Positions 1 to 5,115 of a DNA stretch of 21,702 nt are shown one piece after another. The notes below the pieces were generated by a model, which saw nothing but the letters and a program-made list of their open reading frames with translations, was not told where the DNA came from and searched no databases. Within the stretch, counting starts at the first letter, position 1; the number at the start of each line of letters is the position of its first letter. This stretch comes from Phoenicibacter congonensis (lineage in GTDB: Bacteria > Actinomycetota > Coriobacteriia > Coriobacteriales > Eggerthellaceae). Location: contig JAUMVS010000013.1 of NCBI GenBank assembly GCA_030530045.1, positions 1 through 21,702 on the forward strand. The letters are read 5' to 3'. A program made the translations under genes and the position numbers.

Positions 1-493
1 ATGTAAATTGGGGACGGAGGTAAATTTGCGAGCGATGGGCTTTCGCAGAAAGGTCTTCAACTTCGATTTTGATTGCGGAAACGGCAGCAACTTGTTTGTC
101 GTTGAATTCAAAATCTTTGCCGGTTTGATGCTTCATAAGAAGGGTCAGCGCCTTCTTCTTTTCCTCTCCATCAAGCAGAATTGCTTTTCCGCTTCCGATG
201 ATTGAAGCAAAAGTGTAGCTGTAGCCGCAAGTTTTGTCGGCTTCGACGAGGCCATGCTCACAATCCATCTCGAATGCGACCGCGGCATTGTTTGCAATTG
301 CATCAATCTTTCTGCCCTTGCGTGCGCTGTGGCAGTAAAACTCAAACTTGTCACCATCAAAACTGTAGCCAAAATTCAGCGGCACGATGTAGAGCCCTTC
401 TTCGTCTTGCATCGCCAAGTGCAACACCTTGCACTCATCGACAATCGCTTTGATTTCGCTAATTTCTTTAACTTCTCTTTCGCTTCTGCGCAT
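1..493 (-). CDS. Pyridoxamine 5'-phosphate oxidase (PPOX) family protein, partial at its 3' end
   Basis: Read on the minus strand from ATG at 493-491, with a GGAGG ribosome-binding site a few bases upstream. It gives about 164 residues beginning MRRSEREVKEISEI and has no stop before the window edge. The pattern resembles small flavin-binding split-barrel proteins of the PPOX/NimA-related group: an N-terminal helix, then VLHLAMQDEEGLYIVPLNFGY, then FEFYCHSARKGRKIDAIANN, and a later YTFASIIGSGKA strand. Family members usually bind FMN, F420 or haem and act in the cytoplasm; the substrate cannot be told here. The core ends around SAIKIEVEDLSAKAHR, close to the usual C-terminus. The frame then continues into a dispersed repeat (2-33) and reads SQIYLRPQFT, so the normal stop appears to have been lost. 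Family call fairly sure, exact function unknown. Confidence 0.75.
   Translation of the reverse strand, partial: MRRSEREVKEISEIKAIVDECKVLHLAMQDEEGLYIVPLNFGYSFDGDKFEFYCHSARKGRKIDAIANNAAVAFEMDCEHGLVEADKTCGYSYTFASIIGSGKAILLDGEEKKKALTLLMKHQTGKDFEFNDKQVAAVSAIKIEVEDLSAKAHRSQIYLRPQFT
2..33. repeat. Dispersed repeat, copy 1 (GGGGACGGAGGT type)
   Basis: The core TGTAAATTGGGGACGGAGGT is identical to that at 13557-13576 and nearly identical to 13692-13711. Copies 1 and 2 agree over 32 bases with one mismatch, through the flanking TGCGAGC. It lies at the 3' end of the PPOX gene and supplies that frame's last codons. Short GGGGACGG-type repeats of this kind are often dispersed in bacterial genomes near REP-associated (RAYT, IS200-like) transposases. 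No such transposase is in this window, so that link is inference. Confidence 0.75.
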
Positions 494-549
494 GATTTTC
501 CTCCACATCTATTGAAAAAATTCCTCGATGACTAGTTTACTTAAAAACG

Positions 550-578
550 TTCGTGGCATAATTTGCAAATGCTATAAT
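550..578 (+). promoter_or_regulatory. Promoter of the tRNA-Ser pair
   Basis: A perfect TATAAT at 573-578 is preceded by TGC, giving the extended -10 TGCTATAAT about 19 bp before the first tRNA base. The -35 at 550-555 (TTCGTG) is poor, which fits an extended -10 promoter. The same nine bases occur upstream of rpsF and of the lipoprotein gene. Confidence 0.6.
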
Positions 579-596
579 TAGCAGGCAGTTTCATGT

Positions 597-688
597 GGAG
601 AGATGTCCGAGCTGGCCGAAGGAGCACGATTGGAAATCGTGTATGCCCCAAAAGGGTATCTAGGGTTCGAATCCCTATCTCTCCGCCA
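597..688 (+). tRNA. tRNA-Ser (anticodon GGA)
   Basis: Cloverleaf read by eye. The acceptor stem GGAGAGA (597-603) pairs with TCTCTCC (678-684), followed by discriminator G and an encoded CCA. The anticodon arm is CACGA-TTGGAAA-TCGTG, so the anticodon is GGA (reads UCC/UCU). The long variable arm is typical of serine tRNAs, and the T arm contains GGTTCGAATCC. It is followed 47 bases later by a second serine tRNA, with no terminator between them. Confidence 0.96.
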
Positions 689-735
689 GATTTCGACGAA
701 CAGCCAGCGCGTTTGTCGAGCGCTTCTTTAAATTT

Positions 736-828
736 GGAGGGGTGGCAGAGCGGTTGAATGCGGCGGTCTCGAAAATCGTTGTGCAGCTGATTGTTGTACC
801 CAGGGTTCGAATCCCTGCCCCTCCGCCA
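736..828 (+). tRNA. tRNA-Ser (anticodon CGA)
   Basis: The acceptor stem GGAGGGG (736-742) pairs with CCCCTCC (818-824), with G discriminator and encoded CCA. The anticodon loop CTCGAAA gives anticodon CGA, which reads UCG. The long variable arm and GGTTCGAATCC T loop are as expected for serine. No terminator follows; the next gene starts 24 bases downstream, so the tRNA pair and that gene may share a transcript. Confidence 0.96.
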
Positions 829-851
829 CTATCAATCGACGAGGTGCTTTC

Positions 852-1316
852 ATGCAGGACAGAGACATCAAACTTGGTGACGTAGAGTTCGAAGACATCC
901 CTGAAAATCTCACGAATAACATCGTTTACGCCTTAACCGAGGGCAAAAAAATCTTGGAAACAGCAGTTCATGGCGAGGGTTTTGCGCCTTTCACTGCAAT
1001 TGTTGCAGGCGATCAGGTTTTGATGGAGGCCTATGTAGCCGACGATGCCGACGACGCTTTTAACACAGCAATCGAGAAGGTCAACTCCACCGAAGGCGCC
1101 GTTTCCTACGCTTTTTGCTACGACGGGTTTGTCGAGACAGAAGCAGGCGAGCGTGACGTCGTGATTTGCGAAGGGGCTCTTCCTGGCGAGGGAACTGGTT
1201 ATGCGATTGCTCTTCCCTACAAATCTTCTGGAAATCCAGAAAAAGGAGAACTTGAATTTAACTTCGACAAAGAACTGATTTTTCTCGGCGAAGCTCCAAA
1301 TTTCTTTACGGAATAA
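852..1316 (+). CDS. Acidic protein of unknown function (154 aa)
   Basis: ATG start with a GAGGTG ribosome-binding site 7 bases upstream; ends TAA at 1316 shortly before a strong terminator. The product is markedly acidic (rich in Asp and Glu) and has no signal peptide, membrane segment or cysteine motif, so it should be a soluble cytoplasmic protein. It alternates likely beta strands (FTAIVAGDQVLMEAYVA, GAVSYAFCYDGFV, RDVVICEGALPG) with a central helix (DDAFNTAIEKVNS), suggesting one compact alpha/beta domain. I do not recognise the family. It sits 24 bases after tRNA-Ser(CGA) with no intervening terminator and no obvious promoter of its own, so it may be expressed from the tRNA promoter. Codon usage matches its neighbours. 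Confidence 0.8.
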   Translation: MQDRDIKLGDVEFEDIPENLTNNIVYALTEGKKILETAVHGEGFAPFTAIVAGDQVLMEAYVADDADDAFNTAIEKVNSTEGAVSYAFCYDGFVETEAGERDVVICEGALPGEGTGYAIALPYKSSGNPEKGELEFNFDKELIFLGEAPNFFTE

Positions 1317-1358
1317 CCAGTTTAGAATCTAAAAAATTTTTCATAAATAAATGCATTT

Positions 1359-1388
1359 AAGACGAATTGCGCTGCGGTTCGTCTTTTT
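1359..1388 (+). terminator. Rho-independent terminator after the 154-aa gene
   Basis: AAGACGAA (1359-1366) pairs perfectly with TTCGTCTT (1378-1385) around an 11-base loop, followed by more T residues. It ends the tRNA-tRNA-CDS unit. Confidence 0.8.
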
Positions 1389-1402
1389 ATTTGGTCAAAA
1401 GT

Positions 1403-1624
1403 TTCACTGTTCTTTCACTTTTATTAGTTTGCGCTTTCACAGTTCATGCACTCTAGCATCATTGTTGCTTCACTGTTCATTCACTTTCGAATAATGTTTT
1501 GTTCACTATTCATGTCAATCAATTACATTTTCACTTCACTGTTCAAACACTAGTTCTTACATTTTCACTTCACTGTTCAACCATCTATTTATGGTGCCGT
1601 GGGTGATTAAAACTTTCACTATTC
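1403..1624. repeat. Array of seven direct repeats on a 33-bp period
   Basis: Copies of consensus TTCACTGTTCATTCAC start at 1403, 1436, 1469, 1502, 1535, 1569 and 1615. The spacings are 33, 33, 33, 33, 34 and 46. The first six units are 16 conserved bases plus 17-18 variable, AT-rich bases; the last copy keeps only TTCACTATTC. Within the best copies TTCAC recurs 11 bases downstream (1403 and 1414; 1469 and 1480), so these words fall at multiples of 11, near one helical turn. The last two spacers share ACATTTTCAC, hinting at recent duplication. The array starts just after the preceding terminator and ends about 155 bp before the rpsF -10 box. Repeat and spacer are too short for CRISPR. A protein-binding iteron or operator array is the likeliest reading; the binding protein is unknown. 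Confidence 0.85.
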
Positions 1625-1646
1625 TTCTTAGAGTTTTAAGTAGTTG

Positions 1647-1676
1647 ATTTACTGATGTAATCGGCCCGCAGTAAAT
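1647..1676. promoter_or_regulatory. Inverted repeat upstream of the rpsF promoter
   Basis: ATTTACTG (1647-1654) and CAGTAAAT (1669-1676) are perfect inverted copies separated by 14 bases, about 100 bp upstream of the rpsF -10 box. It could be an operator for a dimeric regulator or chance in AT-rich DNA. No T-run follows, so it is not a terminator. Confidence 0.35.
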
Positions 1677-1755
1677 TTGACGAATTATTGAATGTAGAAA
1701 AAGCGTTTAGTTATTATGAAAGGAGAATTGTTAACTTAACAGGCAAATTGTAGTT

Positions 1756-1784
1756 TTTAGGGCATGTTTTTTCTGTGCTATAAT
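1756..1784 (+). promoter_or_regulatory. Promoter of the rpsF operon
   Basis: Extended -10 box TGCTATAAT, with TATAAT at 1779-1784. The -35 (TTTAGG at 1756-1761) is weak. The predicted start of transcription near 1791 leaves a leader of about 70 nt before rpsF. Confidence 0.65.
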
Positions 1785-1799
1785 GAACAAGCTTTATTA

Positions 1800-1840
1800 C
1801 CTGCCTCGGAATCACATACACCAAACCGAGGCCGAATTTT
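1800..1840 (+). promoter_or_regulatory. Probable S6:S18-binding leader hairpin of rpsF
   Basis: GCCTCGG (1803-1809) pairs with CCGAGGC (1826-1832) in the 5' leader of rpsF, and CCGAA follows directly. In many bacteria the S6:S18 complex represses its own operon by binding an rpsF-leader stem that displays a conserved CCG, mimicking its 16S site. The position and the CCG fit that element, but the match was judged by eye. Confidence 0.5.
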
Positions 1841-1860
1841 AGACCAGAGGAGGTGAGTTC

Positions 1861-2154
1861 ATGAAGGCATATGAATTGCTGTACTTTGTTTCTCCAACAC
1901 TCGAAGAAGACGCACGCGAAGCAGTTTCAAAACGTATTGCAGGCGTAATCGAAGAGGAAAATGGATCAGTTGACAACGTTGACAATTGGGGCAAGCGCAA
2001 ACTTGCTTATGAGATCGGCGAGCTGACTGAAGCAGACTACACACTCGTAAACTTTCATGCTAACGAAGACCAGATCGCAGAGCTCGACCGCGTGTTGAGA
2101 ATTAGCGACAACGTTGTTCGTCACATGATTACAGCATGCCCTGAAGCTAAATAG
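1861..2154 (+). CDS. rpsF: 30S ribosomal protein S6
   Basis: 97 residues, the usual size for bacterial S6. It starts MKAYELLYFVSPTLEED and contains NWGKRKLAYEI and the C-terminal RISDNVVRHMI, both characteristic of the family. S6 sits on the platform of the 30S subunit and binds 16S rRNA as a heterodimer with S18, which is encoded two genes downstream. The start at 1861 is fixed by the strong ribosome-binding site GAGGAGGTGAG. First gene of rpsF-ssb-rpsR-rplI-dnaB, behind an extended -10 promoter and a probable autoregulatory leader. No glutamate tail of the enterobacterial type is present. Confidence 0.97.
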   Translation: MKAYELLYFVSPTLEEDAREAVSKRIAGVIEEENGSVDNVDNWGKRKLAYEIGELTEADYTLVNFHANEDQIAELDRVLRISDNVVRHMITACPEAK

Positions 2155-2172
2155 TTAGACAAGGGGATTTTT

Positions 2173-2610
2173 ATGAGCATCAATAAAGTTGTAATTACAG
2201 GAAATTTAACTCGTGACGCAGAAGTGAGAACAACTTCTGGCGGCACGACTGTCGCAAACATTGGAGTTGCAGTCAACGATCGAGTTAGAAATTCGTCAAC
2301 AGGCGAATGGGAAGATTACGCAAACTTCATTAACTGCGTAATGTTCGGCAAGCGTGCAGAGGGCATTAGCCCCTACCTCAAAAAAGGCATGAAAGTTGCC
2401 ATTGAGGGCCGACTTCGTTATTCTGCGTGGGAGACCGAAGGTCAAAAGCGCAACAAGATTGAAGTCATTGTTGACGAAATCGAGCTGATGAGTTCTCGTC
2501 AGGGCGGGTCAGGAAGCCAGGCAACACCTGGCAGAGAGGCATTTTCCGCACCTGCTACTCCAGTAATCAATGAAGACAGCTCTGTTTATGACGAGGATGT
2601 TCCTTTTTAG
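2173..2610 (+). CDS. ssb: Single-stranded DNA-binding protein
   Basis: 145 residues. The N-terminal OB fold (about 1-108) is clear from MSINKVVITGNLTRDAEVR, FINCVMFGKRAE and VAIEGRLRYSAW. A short Gly/Ser/Pro-rich linker leads to the acidic tip DEDVPF, the conserved C-terminal peptide that SSB uses to recruit replication and repair proteins. The protein coats single-stranded DNA as a tetramer during replication, recombination and repair. Start ATG at 2173 follows AAGGGGAT. It lies 18 bases after rpsF and is co-transcribed with ribosomal genes and the replicative helicase. The linker is shorter than in many actinobacterial SSBs. Confidence 0.97.
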   Translation: MSINKVVITGNLTRDAEVRTTSGGTTVANIGVAVNDRVRNSSTGEWEDYANFINCVMFGKRAEGISPYLKKGMKVAIEGRLRYSAWETEGQKRNKIEVIVDEIELMSSRQGGSGSQATPGREAFSAPATPVINEDSSVYDEDVPF

Positions 2611-2635
2611 TTTTGAAAGAGATTAAGGGATAACA

Positions 2636-2896
2636 ATGGCCGATTACAAAAGACAAGTACGCCCTAAGAAGTGTCAGTGCTGCAAAGAGGGCATTGAGCA
2701 TGTTGATTACAAAAACGTTGATATGCTTAAAAAATACACATCAGAGCGCGGCAAAATTAAACCTCGCCGTGTAACTGGTGCTTGCACAAAACATCAAAGA
2801 GAGATTGCTGCAGCTATCAAGCGCGCTCGCGTTATGGCTCTTCTGCCATACAGCGAGGTAACAGTTGCTGGTCGCGGTGGCCGTCGCAAGAGATAA
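2636..2896 (+). CDS. rpsR: 30S ribosomal protein S18 (zinc-binding form)
   Basis: 86 residues. The family signature YTSERGKIKPRRVTGACTKHQR is present in the middle of the protein, with a basic tail ending GGRRKR. Cys13, Cys16, Cys50 and His53 form a CxxC...CxxH set, so this is the zinc-binding 'C+' paralogue type rather than the zinc-free type induced under zinc starvation. S18 binds 16S rRNA together with S6 on the 30S platform. Start ATG follows AAGGGAT. It sits between ssb and rplI, in the canonical order. Confidence 0.97.
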   Translation: MADYKRQVRPKKCQCCKEGIEHVDYKNVDMLKKYTSERGKIKPRRVTGACTKHQREIAAAIKRARVMALLPYSEVTVAGRGGRRKR

Positions 2897-2905
2897 GGAG
2901 AGACC

Positions 2906-3448
2906 ATGCAAGTTATTTTGCTAAAAGAGTTGCAGGGTCGTGGCGGCGAAGGCGATGTTATCAATGTCGCTCGCGGTTTTGCAAACAACTACCTGCTCCG
3001 TCAGGGAATTGCTGTAAAGGCTACTAAGGGCAACCTGAAGCAGCTCGAGCAGCGTCGCGCTAACATCGAGAAGCGTGAAAACGAGCGCGTTAACAACGCA
3101 AACGAGCTCGCAGAAAAACTCAACAACATCAAAGTTCATGTTGAGGCTCAGGTTGGCGAAGAGGGAATTCTCTTCGGTTCTGTAACTGCTGCAATGATTG
3201 CAAACGCAATCAAAGAAGAGCATGACGTTGAAGTTGACCGTCGCAGAATTGAACTCAAAAAGCCAATCAAGACTGTTGGTGAGTACAAAGTACCAGTCAA
3301 CATTTACCGCGCAATCAGCGGAACTGTAACAGTTCTCGTTGGTGGCGAGGGCTTCGCTGCTGAGGCTGAAGCTGAGGTAAAAGAAGAAGCTGCTGAAGCT
3401 GAGGAAGTTGTCGAAGAGGCAGCTGCAGCTGAGGTAACAGAAGGCTAA
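2906..3448 (+). CDS. rplI: 50S ribosomal protein L9 with acidic C-terminal tail
   Basis: 180 residues against about 150 in most bacteria. The N-terminal rRNA-binding domain is clear (MQVILLKELQGRGGEGDVIN, then GFANNYLLRQGIA). A long charged connecting helix follows at about 45-75, and then the C-terminal domain with IKKPIKTVGEYKVPVNI-like sequence. The extra roughly 30 residues are almost entirely Ala, Glu and Val (EAEAEVKEEAAEAEEVVEEA) and probably disordered. L9 spans from the base of the L1 stalk and helps keep the reading frame. Strong ribosome-binding site AAGGAGAGACC before ATG 2906. The gene ends one base before the dnaB start, suggesting translational coupling. Confidence 0.96.
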   Translation: MQVILLKELQGRGGEGDVINVARGFANNYLLRQGIAVKATKGNLKQLEQRRANIEKRENERVNNANELAEKLNNIKVHVEAQVGEEGILFGSVTAAMIANAIKEEHDVEVDRRRIELKKPIKTVGEYKVPVNIYRAISGTVTVLVGGEGFAAEAEAEVKEEAAEAEEVVEEAAAAEVTEG

Positions 3449-3449
3449 A

Positions 3450-4868
3450 TTGCCTGCTTCTTCTAACAGTAACTCTGCGGGAGCTCCCTATTCGGATGTA
3501 ACGAACAGGGAGCTTCCTGGTAATTTAGAGGCCGAAAAGTCGGTCCTTTCTGCTTGCCTGCTCAAGCCAGAAATTTCTGATGAAATTTGCATCATGTTGC
3601 AGCCTAGCAACTTCAAGAACATCTTCAACCGCTACATTTTTGAGGCTATTTTTGAAATTGTTAGGAATGGCGAGAGAAGCGAGCCGGTCGCAGTCATTGA
3701 CAAAATGAAGTGCTCGGGAAAACTTTCCCAGCCAAGCGACGAGGCCTACATCGGGCAACTTCTCCAAAATCACAACGCTTTGGCAAATGTCAAAAAGCAT
3801 GCTGAAATCGTAAAAAGAACATCTATTCAGCGTGACCTCATTACGGCCGCTGCTGAAATCAATGCGCTGGCCTACGATGCCCCTGACTCAATCGCAGAGG
3901 TTGTGGGCATGGCAGAGTCAACTCTTTTCAAAGTTACAGAAAAGCGCGTCTCGAGCGATTTTCAATCAATGGCAGAAATTTGTTCCGATGTGAAAGCCGA
4001 ACTTGAGGCAATTCAGGGTCGCAAAGGTGAGTTCCTTGGCGTGCCAACTGGATTTGCTGACCTCGACAAGCTTTTCAATGGCCTTCGACCTGGCGACCTT
4101 GTCGTTGTCGCTGCGCGTCCTGGCGTTGGTAAAACATCGTTTGCTCTAAACCTTGCAACTAAGTCGGCTAAGAAAGGCACCTCGGTTGTTTTCTTCTCAT
4201 TGGAAATGACGAAAGAGCAGCTGGTTCAAAGAATCCTTTCTTCCGAGGCTGGAGTGCAACTTTCAAAATTGAGAAGCGGAGCCATTGGAGCCGATGATTG
4301 GTCGCAATTAAACCCTGCTCTAACCGCACTTTCTGCGTTAGATCTCTCAATTGATGACACAGAAGGCTTGTCAATTCTTGAATGTCGAGCAAAGGCTCGC
4401 CGTCAGTTGCGCCACATCGATGGCAAGAAAAAGAAGGGCCTAGTTGTTGTGGACTACCTGCAGCTCATGTCGCCTCCAATTGTTCGTCGTGACGGCAACC
4501 GTGCAGTTGAGGTTGCTGAGATTTCTCGCGGTTTAAAGGTTCTTGCGAAGGAACTTCACGTTCCAGTAATCGCACTTTCGCAGTTAAACCGTGGCACTGA
4601 GCTTCGTGGAAAGAAAGACAAGCGTCCACAGCTTTCCGACCTGCGTGAGTCGGGCGCTATCGAGCAAGACGCCGACATCGTAATCTTTATCGACCGCTCA
4701 ATGGACGAGGAAGAGGCGATGCTTGACAATCGTCCAGCGCTCAACGAAGCAGTCATTCAGGTCGCAAAGCACAGAAACGGCCCAACTAAAGACATCACTC
4801 TCGGCTTCAAAGGTGAGTTCACTCGCTTTGATGACCTTGATCACGACCCAAGTCACAACTACGAATAA
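3450..4868 (+). CDS. dnaB: Replicative DNA helicase DnaB
   Basis: 472 residues, the normal length. The N-terminal primase-interacting domain (about 20-120) begins RELPGNLEAEKSVLSACL. The C-terminal RecA-like ATPase domain has Walker A RPGVGKTS (about 224-231), Walker B LVVVDYLQLM (about 331-340), SQLNR (about 377) and DLRESGAIEQDAD, all standard for DnaB. It is the ring-shaped 5'-3' helicase that unwinds DNA at the replication fork. The start is TTG at 3450, one base after the rplI stop, using AGAAGG within the end of rplI; the alignable core begins about 20 residues later. No intein was seen. Last gene of the operon; no clear terminator follows. Confidence 0.96.
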   Translation: MPASSNSNSAGAPYSDVTNRELPGNLEAEKSVLSACLLKPEISDEICIMLQPSNFKNIFNRYIFEAIFEIVRNGERSEPVAVIDKMKCSGKLSQPSDEAYIGQLLQNHNALANVKKHAEIVKRTSIQRDLITAAAEINALAYDAPDSIAEVVGMAESTLFKVTEKRVSSDFQSMAEICSDVKAELEAIQGRKGEFLGVPTGFADLDKLFNGLRPGDLVVVAARPGVGKTSFALNLATKSAKKGTSVVFFSLEMTKEQLVQRILSSEAGVQLSKLRSGAIGADDWSQLNPALTALSALDLSIDDTEGLSILECRAKARRQLRHIDGKKKKGLVVVDYLQLMSPPIVRRDGNRAVEVAEISRGLKVLAKELHVPVIALSQLNRGTELRGKKDKRPQLSDLRESGAIEQDADIVIFIDRSMDEEEAMLDNRPALNEAVIQVAKHRNGPTKDITLGFKGEFTRFDDLDHDPSHNYE

Positions 4869-5048
4869 TCATTTTCCGCAGGTTCTTTGTTAGTCTTGGC
4901 AAAATGAACCCTGCTTGCAGTTTCTTCGTTTAACTTTGAGGTTTTTGATTAGCTATATATAAATGATGGCTTAAAATGCTTCGCGGCTTTCGCGGTTGCA
5001 GGCGCAAAACCTCAGTTCGCACTCATAAACTTCGACTGCTGGGCGCTC

Positions 5049-5078
5049 TTAATGCGCTTTTCTTGCGTGGGTTATAAT
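5049..5078 (+). promoter_or_regulatory. Promoter of the M28-like membrane protein gene
   Basis: TATAAT at 5073-5078, with a weak -35 (TTAATG at 5049-5054, 18-bp spacer). The rest of the 231-bp gap after dnaB (4869-5100) shows no gene and no convincing terminator. Confidence 0.5.
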
Positions 5079-5115
5079 ATGCCTAATTAACGCAGGCAGA
5101 TTGAAAAGGGTTATT

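Noticed and set aside
597..828. Integration site (att) at the serine tRNAs
   Set aside because: No integrase and no duplicated tRNA 3' end were seen in the window.
1403..1624. CRISPR array
   Set aside because: Units are only 16 conserved plus 17 variable bases, the repeats are imperfect, and there are no cas genes in the window.
1403..1860. Chromosomal origin with DnaA boxes
   Set aside because: The motif does not resemble TTATCCACA, and dnaA and dnaN are not adjacent.
4938..5013. Terminator or operator from GAGGTTTT and AAAACCTC after dnaB
   Set aside because: The 8-base arms are 60 bases apart, so chance is likely.
5101..5115. TTG start for the M28-like protein
   Set aside because: ATG 5116 has AAAGGG at good spacing, and the extra five residues are not supported.
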